64,000 nucleotides of DNA from Pseudomonas sp. Irchel s3h14 (GCF_900187425.1 NZ_FYDJ01000009.1:179859-243858), one strand, 5' to 3'; shown: positions 17,384 through 27,105, numbered from the stretch's first letter. Program-made: numbers and translations. Notes: generated by a model from the sequence alone, not told the origin.

Positions 17384-19162
17384 TCAGAACTGCTCTGCAT
17401 CCAATTGATAGAGGCATTCGCTGCCAGCCTTGGCCGACGCGCTCAACGAATGGATACGCGGCAGCAGACGGGCGAAGTAGAAGCGCGCGGTGGCCAGTTT
17501 GCTGGCATAGAAAGCGTCCTTGGAATGCGTGCTCATGGCGGTTTTGGCCATTCGCGCCCACATGTAGGCGTACGCGGTGTAGCCGAACACGTGCAGGTAC
17601 TCGACCGAGGCCGCACCGATTTCATTCGGGTTGTTCTGGGCTCGGTCCAGCAGCCATGCGGTCAGTTCGTCGAGGGTGTCGACGGCGGCGTTCAACGGTT
17701 TGGTGAACTCGCCGAGGTCAGCGCAGGCATTGGCGGTAAAGTTGCGGATTTCCGAAGCGAACAGCCGGTACAGCGCCCCGCCGCTGCCGACGATTTTGCG
17801 CCCGGCCAGGTCCAGTGACTGGATACCGTTGGTGCCTTCGTAGATCTGCGTGATGCGCACGTCGCGAACCAATTGCTCCTGGCCCCACTCGCGGATGTAA
17901 CCATGGCCGCCGAAGATCTGCTGGCCGTGCACCGTGGTTTCCAGCCCCATGTCGGTGAGGAACGCCTTGGCCACCGGGGTCAGCAGCGACACCAGTTCCT
18001 GGGCGCGGGTGCGGGTTGCTGCGTCATCGCTGTACTTGGCGGTGTCCAGTTGCAGGGCGACGTAGCTGGAGAACGCCCGCCCGCCTTCGTTCAAGGCCTT
18101 CATGGTCAATAGCATGCGCCGTACATCCGGATGCACGATGATCGGATCGGCGGCTTTGTCCTTGTTCTGCGCGCCCGTCGGCGAACGGCTTTGCAGACGG
18201 TCACGGGCGTATTCGACGGCGTTCTGGTACGAACGCTCACCCAGCGCCAGGCCCTGGATACCCACGCCCAGACGTTCGTAGTTCATCATGGTGAACATCG
18301 CCGCCAGGCCCTTATTCGGCGCATCGATGATCCAGCCGGTCGCCCCGTCAAAGTTCATCACGCACGTGGCGGAGGCCTTGATGCCCATCTTGTGCTCGAT
18401 GGAACCGCAGGACAGCGAGTTGCGCTCGCCCAGCGAGCCATCCTCATTGACCAGCACCTTGGGCACCAGAAACAACGAAATCCCCTTGGGTCCGGCGGGC
18501 GCATCCGGTAACCGGGCCAGTACCAGATGGATAATGTTTTCGGTCAGGTCGTGCTCGCCGCCGGTGATGAAAATCTTGCTGCCGCTGATCTTGAAACTGC
18601 CGTCGGCCTGAGGTTCGGCCCGGGTGCGAATCAGGCCCAGGTCCGTGCCGGCATGCGCCTCGGTCAGGCACATCGAACCGGTCCAGGAGCCGGCATACAT
18701 GTTTGGCAAATAGCGTTCCTTGAGTTCCTGACTGGCGTGGGCATTGATCGACAGGCACGCACCGGCGGTCAGCATCGGGTACAGGCCGAACGACAGACTG
18801 GCCGAGTTGACCATCTCCTCGACCTGAGCCGAAATGGCCTTGGGCATGCCCATGCCACCGAACTGCGGATCACCGCCAACACCCACCCAACCGCCTTCGG
18901 CGAAGGCCTGGTAAGCCGCGACAAAACCGTCCGGTGCCTGGACCGCGCCGTTGTTCCAGGTGCAGCCCTGTTCGTCGCTGCTGCGGTTCAGCGGTGCGAT
19001 AACTTCGCCACTGATTTTGCCAGCCTCTTCAAGGATCGCGGCGGCCGTTTCTTCATCTATCACTTCGGCCAGGCCAGGCAATTGGGCCCACAGCCGGGAC
19101 ACCTGGAAGACTTCGTTGAGTACGAAGCGCATATCGCGCAAAGGAGCTTTGTAATCAGACAT
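17384..19162 (-). CDS. Acyl-CoA dehydrogenase (long form with C-terminal extension)
   Basis: A 592-residue FAD-dependent acyl-CoA dehydrogenase that would introduce the alpha-beta double bond in the acyl-CoA made by the downstream ligase. Landmarks are CLTEAHAGTDLGLIRT near residue 165, FITGGEHD near 198 and the catalytic glutamate in RITQIYEGTNGIQSLD near 440. A C-terminal domain extends about 150 residues past this point, as in the AcdA-like 590-600-residue subfamily. The gene lies between the MMPL permease (7 bp upstream) and the ligase, indicating one transcript. Confidence 0.92.
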   Translation of the reverse strand: MSDYKAPLRDMRFVLNEVFQVSRLWAQLPGLAEVIDEETAAAILEEAGKISGEVIAPLNRSSDEQGCTWNNGAVQAPDGFVAAYQAFAEGGWVGVGGDPQFGGMGMPKAISAQVEEMVNSASLSFGLYPMLTAGACLSINAHASQELKERYLPNMYAGSWTGSMCLTEAHAGTDLGLIRTRAEPQADGSFKISGSKIFITGGEHDLTENIIHLVLARLPDAPAGPKGISLFLVPKVLVNEDGSLGERNSLSCGSIEHKMGIKASATCVMNFDGATGWIIDAPNKGLAAMFTMMNYERLGVGIQGLALGERSYQNAVEYARDRLQSRSPTGAQNKDKAADPIIVHPDVRRMLLTMKALNEGGRAFSSYVALQLDTAKYSDDAATRTRAQELVSLLTPVAKAFLTDMGLETTVHGQQIFGGHGYIREWGQEQLVRDVRITQIYEGTNGIQSLDLAGRKIVGSGGALYRLFASEIRNFTANACADLGEFTKPLNAAVDTLDELTAWLLDRAQNNPNEIGAASVEYLHVFGYTAYAYMWARMAKTAMSTHSKDAFYASKLATARFYFARLLPRIHSLSASAKAGSECLYQLDAEQF

Positions 19163-19169
19163 CGTTGGC

Positions 19170-21686
19170 TTACTCGGAAGTGGTCAGGGCATGCGGCATG
19201 CCCTGGCGTTGGGATGTGCCGGTTGCACCGGCTTGTGCCACTTGGGCTTGCGGAACGGGGTGACGCAGCAGGAAGTAAGACAGGGCAGGAATCAGCACCA
19301 GCGCGCCGAGCATGTTCCACAGGAACATGAAGGTCAGCAGGATGCCCATGTCGGCCTGGAACTTGATCGGCGACCAGACCCAGCACACCACGCCGGCCGC
19401 CAGGGTGATGCCCACCAGGCCCACCACCCGGCCGGTAAACGACACGGCGTTGCGGTAAGCCTGAGACAGCGGCAGGCCCTGGCGCTGGTAATGCAACTGC
19501 ACGCTGAGCAGGTACAACGCGTAATCCACGCCGATGCCCACGCCCAATGCGATCACCGGCAGGGTTGCGACCTTCACGCCAATGCCCATGGCCACCATCA
19601 ACGCTTCGCAGAGGATCGACGTCAGCACCAGTGGCAGCAGGGCGACCAGCGTCGCGCGCCAACTGCGGAAGGTGATCAGGCAGAACAGCGTCACCGCCGC
19701 ATAGACGTACAACAGCATGGTGCGATTGGCCTCGCGCACCACAATGTTGGTCGCCGCCTCAATCCCGGCCGACCCGGCCGCCAGCAGGAACTGGCGATCT
19801 TCGCTGTTGTTCTCCCGGGCGAATTTTTCCGCGATACCCACCACGGCATCCAGCGTCTCGGCCTTGTGGTCCTTGAGGAAGGTGATCACCGGCATCAGCG
19901 AACAATCGGTGTTGAACAACTCCGGGGAGTTGACCGAGGCTTGTTGCGCGGCGTAGTTCAGCACGTCCTGATTGCGCTGGATGCTGTTGAGCTTGGGGTT
20001 GCCTTCATAAGTACCGGCGGTGATTTGGCGTACCGCGTTGACCAACGAAGCCGTCGCCTGTACGCCCGGATACTGCTGCAGCTCCCAGGCCAAACGATCG
20101 GCGAGGATCAGCGTCTTGTAGTTCAGACAGCCTTCCGGCGCGGTCTTGATCATCACCGCGAACAGGTCGCTGGACAGCGCGTAGTGGCTGGTGATGTAGG
20201 CGTTGTCACGGTTATAGCGCGAGTCGGCACGCAACTCCGGTGCGCCACTTTCCAGATCGCCGATCTTCAGTTGCAGGCTGACCATGAAGCCGCCGATGCC
20301 CATCAGCACCGCGACCAATACCGCGCCCGTGGCCCACTTGCGCGTGGTGAAGCGGTCGAGCAAGTCCCACAGTTTGCCGAAGCCTTTGTGCCCTTCTGCG
20401 CGCGTGTCGATTTTCAGCGCACGCTCGGCAGCCTTGGCCCCGACGCCGACATAAGACAGCGCCACCGGCATCAGCAATAGCGAGGTAAAAATCAGCACCG
20501 CCACACCGATACTGGCGGTGATCGCCAGGTCCCGGATCACCGGAATATCGATCAACATCAGCACCGCGAATCCGACGGCGTCGGCCAGCAGCGCCGTGAC
20601 GCCGGCAATGAACAGACGACGGAAGGTGTAGCGTGCGGCGATCAGCTTGTGGGTGCCACGGGCGATGTCCTGCATGATCCCGTTCATCTTCTGCGCCGCA
20701 TGGGACACACCAATGGCGAAGATCAGAAAAGGCACCAGCACCGAGTAAGGATCGATGGCATAGCCGAGCCAGGCGACGATGCCGAGTTGCCAGACCACCG
20801 CGATCAACGAGCAGCCGACCACCAGCAAGGTGCTGCGCACGCATCGGGTGTAGGCGTAAATGATGATCAGCGAAGTGACGACGGCCAGGCCGAAGAACAT
20901 CATCACCTGAATCAACCCGTCGATCAGGTCGCCCATCAGTTTGGCGAAACCGATCACCCGGACTTTGTACTGTCCCTTGCCCTCCTCCCCGGCCTTGCGC
21001 GCAGCACTGTCACCGGCGAATTCGATCTTGTCGCGCAACTGCTCCTCGAGCATCTGCGAAAAGGCGTGGTAGTCGATGCGCTGACCGCTGGCCGTGGCCT
21101 TGTCCAGCAGCGGCACGATCAGCATGCTCGATTTGTAGTCGCTGGCCACCAGACTGCCGACGATACCGGCGCGGGAAATGTTCTGGCGCAGCTGTTCTAT
21201 TTGCTCAGGCTTGCCCTCATACGTATCGGGCATCACCGGACCACCCTGAAAACCTTCCTCGGTGACTTCGGTCCAGCGCACAGCCGGGCTCCACAAGGAT
21301 TTCATCCACGCACGGTCGACGCCTTCGGTGAGGAACAATTTGTCATTGACCTGCTTGAGCACGTCCAGGTAACCGGGGTCGAAAATATCGCCCTGAGTGT
21401 TCTCCACCACCACCCGCACCGAGTTGCCCAAGCCGCGCAACGACTGGCGGTTTTCCAGGAAGTTCTGGATGTACGGCTGGCTCTGCGGAATCATTTTTTC
21501 GAAGCTTGGACGCAGCTCCAGGCGAGTCGCGGCCATGTAGCCCAGCACCACAGTGGCCAGCGCCATCAGCAGCATGAACAGCGGACGGTAGTTGAACACC
21601 AGCCGCTCCAGCCGATTGCCGGAATGGCGGTCGAAGTCCCGCAGTTCGCGGATCACCGGCATGGTTTCTTGTTTGATATTGCCCAT
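19170..21686 (-). CDS. MMPL/RND-superfamily transporter
   Basis: An 838-residue inner-membrane RND-superfamily protein of the MMPL type, with two sets of membrane segments and two periplasmic loops. TM1 lies at about residues 30-50; the TM2-6 block spans about 260-420 with VPFLIFAIGVSHAAQKMNGI in it, TM7 is near 455, and the final block includes VIALGVGIGVDYALYLLS near 720. Such proteins move lipids or other hydrophobic molecules; no adaptor or TolC gene is beside it, unlike the pump at 7.3 kb. Its neighbours (YCF48, DUF1329 and DUF1302 proteins) are a recurrent partner set in proteobacteria. Direction and cargo are not known. Confidence 0.88.
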   Translation of the reverse strand: MGNIKQETMPVIRELRDFDRHSGNRLERLVFNYRPLFMLLMALATVVLGYMAATRLELRPSFEKMIPQSQPYIQNFLENRQSLRGLGNSVRVVVENTQGDIFDPGYLDVLKQVNDKLFLTEGVDRAWMKSLWSPAVRWTEVTEEGFQGGPVMPDTYEGKPEQIEQLRQNISRAGIVGSLVASDYKSSMLIVPLLDKATASGQRIDYHAFSQMLEEQLRDKIEFAGDSAARKAGEEGKGQYKVRVIGFAKLMGDLIDGLIQVMMFFGLAVVTSLIIIYAYTRCVRSTLLVVGCSLIAVVWQLGIVAWLGYAIDPYSVLVPFLIFAIGVSHAAQKMNGIMQDIARGTHKLIAARYTFRRLFIAGVTALLADAVGFAVLMLIDIPVIRDLAITASIGVAVLIFTSLLLMPVALSYVGVGAKAAERALKIDTRAEGHKGFGKLWDLLDRFTTRKWATGAVLVAVLMGIGGFMVSLQLKIGDLESGAPELRADSRYNRDNAYITSHYALSSDLFAVMIKTAPEGCLNYKTLILADRLAWELQQYPGVQATASLVNAVRQITAGTYEGNPKLNSIQRNQDVLNYAAQQASVNSPELFNTDCSLMPVITFLKDHKAETLDAVVGIAEKFARENNSEDRQFLLAAGSAGIEAATNIVVREANRTMLLYVYAAVTLFCLITFRSWRATLVALLPLVLTSILCEALMVAMGIGVKVATLPVIALGVGIGVDYALYLLSVQLHYQRQGLPLSQAYRNAVSFTGRVVGLVGITLAAGVVCWVWSPIKFQADMGILLTFMFLWNMLGALVLIPALSYFLLRHPVPQAQVAQAGATGTSQRQGMPHALTTSE

Positions 21687-21717
21687 GTCTGGGTTCTCGC
21701 TCTAAGGGTTCGAGGGC

Positions 21718-22791
21718 TTATTCAACGGACAGCGTCCGTGCACCACGGCTGCCAACCACCACCAGCGCACCGTCGGCGGCGCGCGTGACGCCCGTCACCG
21801 GGACCGGCTCGGCTTGCTGCACCCAATGCATTTGCGCACCGGTGCCCTGGCTCACCAGCATCTGCCCGCCCTGAGTGAACAAGCGGTAATCACCCTGCGC
21901 ATCGACGATGCCGGCGGTGATGCTGACGTGCAGGCCACTTTTCTGCGGGGTCCAGCTGAGACCGCCATCGGTGCTGCGCAGCACATTGCCGCGCAAGCCG
22001 TAGACGAGCGCTTCCCCAGGTTTGCCGAGCACACCGAAAAAACTGCCCTGATAAGGTGTCTGCATGGCGGAGAAGCGCTGTTTTGCGTCATCCCATTTGA
22101 GCAACAAGCCCTGCTCGCCGGCGATGTACAGCGCATCGCCGGTGGAGGCGATGGCGTTGAGGTGAAAACCCTGCGGGTTGTCGGTGCGGTCCTGGAACGG
22201 TGTCCAGCTCTGGCCGCCATCCTCGGTGCGCAGGATCAGGTTGAACACCCCGACCACATAGCCGAGGCGGTCGTTGGCGAACCAGACATCGAGCAAGGGT
22301 TTGTCGGCACCCTGCGCCACCAGGCGCTCACCTTCGGCGACCAGCAGCGGCCATTGTTCGTTGCCAGGTTCTGCACGAGCCAACGCCTGGTAATGCTTGA
22401 CCAGCAAGGCCCCGATCTCGCGGCCGTCCAGTTGCTTGCGCCAGGTCGCACCCGCATCGTTGCTGTGCAACACCACACCGTCACCGCCCACCGCCCAGCC
22501 CTGGGTGGCAGAAGGAAAACTCACGGCATTGAGGTCGGCACTGACCGGCACCGCTGCCTGCTGCCAGTGTTTGCCGACGTCATCGGAAAACAGAATATGG
22601 CCACGCTGGCCGACGGCGATCACGCGCTCACCGGCGCGGGCCATGCCGGACAACGGATTGTTGATGGCCAAGGCGCTGACCCTGGCGGGCAGGTCCAGCA
22701 CATCGACGTAATCGGCCGCGTGGATGACGCCCTGCAACAGGCCGAGCACAACGCCAAACGCCACCTGCAAATAATTCTTATACGAACACAT
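21718..22791 (-). CDS. YCF48-type beta-propeller protein, periplasmic
   Basis: A 357-residue exported protein with repeated propeller blades. An N-terminal signal peptide (VAFGVVLGLLQGVIHA) is followed by repeats of the form GQRGHILFSDDVGKHW, GGDGVVLHSNDAGATW, ILRTEDGGQSW and VLRSTDGGLSW, the YCF48/BNR pattern. The name comes from a photosystem assembly factor, but here a periplasmic accessory role for the adjacent MMPL transporter is more plausible; that is inference from context. ATG 22791 is supported by GAGGACGCGGT; the frame is open to 22827. The MMPL gene follows 31 bp later. Confidence 0.85.
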   Translation of the reverse strand: MCSYKNYLQVAFGVVLGLLQGVIHAADYVDVLDLPARVSALAINNPLSGMARAGERVIAVGQRGHILFSDDVGKHWQQAAVPVSADLNAVSFPSATQGWAVGGDGVVLHSNDAGATWRKQLDGREIGALLVKHYQALARAEPGNEQWPLLVAEGERLVAQGADKPLLDVWFANDRLGYVVGVFNLILRTEDGGQSWTPFQDRTDNPQGFHLNAIASTGDALYIAGEQGLLLKWDDAKQRFSAMQTPYQGSFFGVLGKPGEALVYGLRGNVLRSTDGGLSWTPQKSGLHVSITAGIVDAQGDYRLFTQGGQMLVSQGTGAQMHWVQQAEPVPVTGVTRAADGALVVVGSRGARTLSVE

Positions 22792-22820
22792 ACCGCGTCC
22801 TCTTCGGAAAACCGCGCCGG

Positions 22821-22900
22821 GACACACATCCGTGTGTCTGACGTTGAAACCTGGCGCCCGCTCGCTCCCACCGCCTCGTGAGCAGTGAGTCGAGCGGGCG
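22821..22900. promoter_or_regulatory. Two intercistronic hairpins between DUF1329 and YCF48 genes
   Basis: GACACAC/GTGTGTC (22821-22838, 4-nt loop) and CGCCCGCTCG/CGAGCGGGCG (22855-22864 with 22891-22900) are perfect stems. They fill the gap downstream of DUF1329 and before YCF48. The minus-strand side has no U tract, so they more likely limit read-through or protect the upstream mRNA than terminate fully. Confidence 0.5.
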
Positions 22901-22914
22901 TTTTTGCGGTTGGC

Positions 22915-24273
22915 TCAGCGAATACCGGCGCCGGCCAGGGACTCCGACGACCATTGCGCCTTGGAGAGCGGATCGATGTATTTGATGCCGCCGTAAGGCC
23001 CGACCACGCCGTTGATGTTGTAGGAACCCCCCACCAGGTCGTAGATCATGAAGGGCGTGGAATCCGGGATCTGTTTGTCGTAGCTCTGGCTGAGGAACGC
23101 GAAGGATCCACGGTACAGCTGACCACGGGCGTCGTATTGGTCAGAGGCCAGAGCGGTCCAGCTGTCTTCATCGAGGTAGAAGCGGCGCTTCTGATAGATG
23201 TGTCGAGCGCCGGACTTGAGGTTGCCCTCCACTACCCAGACGCGGTGTTTTTCCCAACGCACGTAATCGGGAGCCAGGTGATTGGCGGTGGTCAGCGACT
23301 TGGGATCCTGGGCGTAAGTCAGCTTGTAGGTGTTGTACGGCACGATCATTTCCTGCTTGCCCACCAACTTCCAGTCGTAGCGATCCAGTGCACCGTTGAA
23401 CACGAAAACATCGTCGTAGGTGCCCGCGCCGGCGGTGCCGGGGTTGGGCGTGTCGTACGCCAGGTTCGGCGCCAACTTGACCCGACGCTGGCCAGGCAGG
23501 TACTGCCAGGCGCGGCGCGGTTGCTGCAACGGGTTGGCGGCGTCCTTGAGCATCACCGCTTCACCGGCCCGGCGCGCAGGGCCGGTATAGGACAGCTTCA
23601 TCTGGTAGTACACGTCGGCGCTGCTGATCGGCTGCGTCAGGTTTTCGTAGATCGGATAGGAAATGAACGCCTGCCCGGTGGTCGCCAGGCTCGGCACGCC
23701 GGCGGAGTCGACGTTCCAGGAGTCGTACTTGGAATTGATGCTCACGCCTTGATAGCGCAGCAGGAAGTTCCACATTGCTTCGTTGCCCGACTGCGGGATC
23801 GGGAACGGCACGCCCGGCAGCACGTTATCGATGGCCAAACCGCCTTCGAGGGACTTGGCGCCGCTGGCGTTCTTCACGCCGTTATCGAGGATGGCTTTGG
23901 GCAGCGAAACGGTGCGGTGGGTCGGGTAGACATTGACGTGGAAGCTCGGGAAACGTTTGGCCAGTTCCGCCGTGGTTGCACTGAGCAAGCCCTTGTACTG
24001 ATCGACGTTTTTGCCGTCGATCACCAGCAATGGTTTTTCGTTGACGAAGGGATCCGGACGCATGCTGTCACCGGATTTGAAACTGGCCGGCGGCGTGGTC
24101 AGGCCACCGTCATAAGCGGGGATGGAACCATCAGCGTTCCCGGCCTTTTCAGCGCCCACCAGGGTCAGGCTGCTGCCCAATTTTGCAGCGTCCTGGGGTG
24201 AAACAGCGGCCTGTGCCTGGGCGGCAAGGACCATGGCCAGCGAAGCGGCCAACACGGTTTTGGCGAATTTCAT
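22915..24273 (-). CDS. DUF1329 family periplasmic protein
   Basis: A 452-residue exported protein with a clear signal peptide (TVLAASLAMVLAAQAQAA). Family landmarks follow: LVGAEKAGNADGSIPAYDGG near residue 38-57, KYDSWNVDSAG near 160, RRAWQYLPGQRRVKLAP near 255, and RRFYLDEDSWTALASDQYD near 370. DUF1329 proteins are thought to have a half-barrel fold like LolB-type lipid carriers and are regularly encoded with DUF1302 barrels; a periplasmic carrier role for a hydrophobic molecule is inference. The gene lies 41 bp downstream of the DUF1302 gene, on the same transcript. Confidence 0.9.
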   Translation of the reverse strand: MKFAKTVLAASLAMVLAAQAQAAVSPQDAAKLGSSLTLVGAEKAGNADGSIPAYDGGLTTPPASFKSGDSMRPDPFVNEKPLLVIDGKNVDQYKGLLSATTAELAKRFPSFHVNVYPTHRTVSLPKAILDNGVKNASGAKSLEGGLAIDNVLPGVPFPIPQSGNEAMWNFLLRYQGVSINSKYDSWNVDSAGVPSLATTGQAFISYPIYENLTQPISSADVYYQMKLSYTGPARRAGEAVMLKDAANPLQQPRRAWQYLPGQRRVKLAPNLAYDTPNPGTAGAGTYDDVFVFNGALDRYDWKLVGKQEMIVPYNTYKLTYAQDPKSLTTANHLAPDYVRWEKHRVWVVEGNLKSGARHIYQKRRFYLDEDSWTALASDQYDARGQLYRGSFAFLSQSYDKQIPDSTPFMIYDLVGGSYNINGVVGPYGGIKYIDPLSKAQWSSESLAGAGIR

Positions 24274-24314
24274 CTTGTTATTCTCCTGCTTGCATTGAGC
24301 AAATCAGTGGTGAA

Positions 24315-26327
24315 TCAAAAAGTGGTTTTCATCGTCAGGTAAACGGCGCCACGGTCCTCAGTCGTTGCACCACCACCGGAAAAGGCTGAGTAGCCACCGG
24401 CGTAACAGGCGTAGTTTTCATTGCCGCTAAAGGCATTGGGTGTGGAGCCGTCGCCGCTGCCGGCATTGGCCGCGCCGGTACTCAGACCGCTGGCGTCGCA
24501 CTTGTCGGCCTTGCCGAAAGAGTCCACGTACTTCAGGTCGACAAAGTATTTGTTGTACACAACGGCCCCGAGGCCGATGGCGTAGTTACCGGTGTCTTTG
24601 GCACCACCACCGGACACCGGTGAGACGCCGTCGAGACCGACGTTGATGGACATCGGCGCGTTGAGGTCGACACCGGGAAACACCTGGTACCAGGTCGGCG
24701 TGAAGTTGACCGCGATGCCCCAGTTGTCCCGAGTCGGCTGGTCGATGCCGCGATAGGAGTCCTTGCCCTTGTAGAGCGCTTCGTTCTTGCTATCGAGCTT
24801 GAGCAGGTTGCTGTAATACAGCTCGCCAAGCAGGGTTGCCGAATCGAACACAGGCGTTTTGGCAATGGTCATCAGACCGTTGAGCGTCCAGTGCAAGGTG
24901 TCGCCGGTGGCGGCCATGCTGTCGCCCTTCTCCGGCGTGTCATAAACCACACCGGTGGCAGCCGTACGCGCCGGCAACAGGCCAAGACCCGCGCCCAGGT
25001 CCAGCGGACTGTTAGTGCTGACAATCGCCGGAATACTGGCCAGGGGCATGTTGTGACGAATGTTCAGGTCCGAACCCACACTCACCCCGCCCACATCCTT
25101 GGATAGGCTCAGGCCAACGATCTTGATGTTGTCGGCATAGGCCATTTGATAGGTGGCGGTGCTCAGCGAGTTAAGCGTATTGACCACCGCAGGCACTTGC
25201 CCTGCCGGCCGGGTGCCGTTGGGGTTGGCCGAACTCAGGCCTCTGGCATCCAGCCAGGCTTGCGGCAGGATTTCCGAAGTTTCGCGGTAGTAAACGCCGA
25301 GGGTGCCATCCAGCCAGACCGGCGACCACTTGGCCATAACGCCCCAGTCACCGCGCTTGTCCGGCGTCAGGTCATGACCGCGACGCACATTGGTCAGCCC
25401 GTTGCAGGGCGCCAGACCACAACCCAGCGGACTGCCCGGCACCACACCATTGGTGTTGCCCAGCAGGAACGACTGCGCACCGAAACCGACCAGATCGGAA
25501 CCACCGTAATAAGTGCCTGCTTCCGGCAGGCGCGCGGCGTCCCAATCGAGGAAATACTGGGCGCCCACGGTCAGTTCGGGATTGACCGTGAATGACATCG
25601 ACAACTGGTTACGCGGAACGAACAGTTCCTTCGCTTCAGTGCCCGGCGAGGCGGCCAGTTTGGCCAGGTCCAGGCCGGATTGGCCGTAACTGTTCGAATG
25701 CACCGGGTTGAGAATGGTCTCGCCCCAGAACACGTTGTGCTGTCCGGCCTTGACGCTCAGCAGCGACTCCTCGCCCACTTCGGTGCTGTAGAACACGAAG
25801 GCATCAAGGATTTCGCCGGAGGGACCGGTGTAGTAACGCTGGGCATAGTTGCTCAGGTGCGGGCTGCCGTTGCCGACGTTGTCACCGGTGACCCCGGCCA
25901 GGCGTGGGTCGTTGGCGACCAGCCCCGACCTTGCGTCGTTGCCGTTGACGAACGGGTTGGAATTGGAACCGGTGTTCTCGTATGCCTTGTCGTACCAACT
26001 GGCGGCGCTGACACGAAAACCCATGTGGTTCTGGTAGACCACATCCATCTCGGTCAACAGGTCAACACGGTTGGTGATGTTGGTCCCGGCCTTGCGGAAG
26101 TTGTAGTCACCGTCGTTGTTGTTCGGCGTTGCCAGCATGCGTTTGTCAGCGCTTTCGGTGCGTACGCCGTAGTTGTACTTCACGGTGTTATCAAGACGTA
26201 CGGTCCAGTCCGGGTTACCTGTGTCGAGCTCGACCGCCTGCGCGACCGGCATGGCGGCGGCCAGAATGGCCGAGGCCAGCAAGGTGTAACGCGAGGGTGC
26301 GAACCCGTGACTCTTATTGTTGTGCAT
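24315..26327 (-). CDS. DUF1302 family outer-membrane beta-barrel protein
   Basis: A 670-residue predicted outer-membrane protein. A signal peptide (YTLLASAILAAAMPVAQA) is followed by many alternating amphipathic beta strands and a C-terminus ending in aromatic GAVYLTMKTTF, the terminal-Phe rule of barrels. LDNTVKYNYGVR near residue 45 and KAGQHNVFWGETILNPVHS near 200 are typical of DUF1302. The family is found with DUF1329 and RND-type transporters in hydrocarbon, sterol or lipid metabolism clusters, so it may let a hydrophobic compound cross the outer membrane. It heads the block of envelope genes, 127 bp after the hydrolase gene. Confidence 0.9.
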   Translation of the reverse strand: MHNNKSHGFAPSRYTLLASAILAAAMPVAQAVELDTGNPDWTVRLDNTVKYNYGVRTESADKRMLATPNNNDGDYNFRKAGTNITNRVDLLTEMDVVYQNHMGFRVSAASWYDKAYENTGSNSNPFVNGNDARSGLVANDPRLAGVTGDNVGNGSPHLSNYAQRYYTGPSGEILDAFVFYSTEVGEESLLSVKAGQHNVFWGETILNPVHSNSYGQSGLDLAKLAASPGTEAKELFVPRNQLSMSFTVNPELTVGAQYFLDWDAARLPEAGTYYGGSDLVGFGAQSFLLGNTNGVVPGSPLGCGLAPCNGLTNVRRGHDLTPDKRGDWGVMAKWSPVWLDGTLGVYYRETSEILPQAWLDARGLSSANPNGTRPAGQVPAVVNTLNSLSTATYQMAYADNIKIVGLSLSKDVGGVSVGSDLNIRHNMPLASIPAIVSTNSPLDLGAGLGLLPARTAATGVVYDTPEKGDSMAATGDTLHWTLNGLMTIAKTPVFDSATLLGELYYSNLLKLDSKNEALYKGKDSYRGIDQPTRDNWGIAVNFTPTWYQVFPGVDLNAPMSINVGLDGVSPVSGGGAKDTGNYAIGLGAVVYNKYFVDLKYVDSFGKADKCDASGLSTGAANAGSGDGSTPNAFSGNENYACYAGGYSAFSGGGATTEDRGAVYLTMKTTF

Positions 26328-26454
26328 TGCGTTGTCTCCGCCTTTTTGTATTTGTTTTAAGCGCAGCCGCCCTCGCGCAACCCCTTGTTCCAGGGGTTTA
26401 CGTTTTCAGGAGTGAGGGCAAAAGCCGGATGGCGCGAGCCAACCGGCGCCTGAA

Positions 26455-27021
26455 TTAGCGATCCAGCTCGAGGATGAGTGCTTCGGCGTGTGGCCAGCGC
26501 CCATACCCGGCAGCAGGATTGAGATGACCGACTTCGCCGAGATTGAGCAGTTCGCTGCCCCAGCCTTCGGCCATGCGCGTGGCGGCATCCAGGCTGGCGA
26601 GGTGGTCGTTGGTACTGGCGGCCACCAGGCTGCGGAACGGCAACCGGCCTTTGGGTAGAGGGTCCCAACCTTGGGTACGCAAGGTTTCAGCGGAGGGGTA
26701 GCCCTGCGGCCATTGGGCATCAAGGTCCGGCGGAGCGGCCAGCAGAGCGCCTTTGATCGGCCGACTGTGCCGCGCAGCCCAGTGCGCAACCATCAACACA
26801 CCGGCGCTGTGAGCGACCAGAATCACCGGCCCGTCGATCTGTTCCAGCTCGTGCTGAATCGCTTCGACCCGCTTGGCGCAATCGAGCTTGTCGGTGTCCA
26901 GCGGCGGCACACTGCGCACCTTGCACAGCCTGGTTTCCAGCAACGTTTGCCAATGTTCGGCAACGTGCTCACGCAGACCCGGTACGATCAGAACGGTTGC
27001 GGCAGTTTGCAGTTTGTCCAC
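26455..27021 (-). CDS. Alpha/beta hydrolase, RBBP9/YdeN family
   Basis: A 188-residue serine hydrolase of the small RBBP9/YdeN type. The oxyanion strand TVLIVPGLREHVAEHW lies at the N-terminus, the nucleophile elbow AHSAG is at about 72-76, and a C-terminal GEVGHLNPAAGYGRWP supplies the catalytic histidine. Members cleave esters or act as housekeeping peptidase-like hydrolases; here an ester substrate whose acid is activated downstream is plausible but inferred. It is the first gene of the minus-strand cluster and divergent from the AraC regulator, with a 355-bp gap that contains the shared promoter element. Confidence 0.82.
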   Translation of the reverse strand: MDKLQTAATVLIVPGLREHVAEHWQTLLETRLCKVRSVPPLDTDKLDCAKRVEAIQHELEQIDGPVILVAHSAGVLMVAHWAARHSRPIKGALLAAPPDLDAQWPQGYPSAETLRTQGWDPLPKGRLPFRSLVAASTNDHLASLDAATRMAEGWGSELLNLGEVGHLNPAAGYGRWPHAEALILELDR

Positions 27022-27105
27022 TTCAACACCTTCGCTTTCTCGATGACTCGACTGGCTCTATTCGCCAGGGGCTTTTTGTAGGACTGACATTAAAGAGCGC
27101 CCGCC

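Noticed and set aside
19191..20480. 429-codon plus-strand frame antisense to the MMPL gene, and similar long antisense frames at 7215-8864, 8991-10223 and 38542-40380
   Set aside because: They are antisense shadows of clear membrane-protein genes in GC-rich DNA and show His/Gln/Arg-rich compositions without domains.
26379..26398. AACCCC/GGGGTT hairpin between hydrolase and DUF1302 genes as a terminator
   Set aside because: The stem is only 6 bp and no U tract follows on the minus strand.
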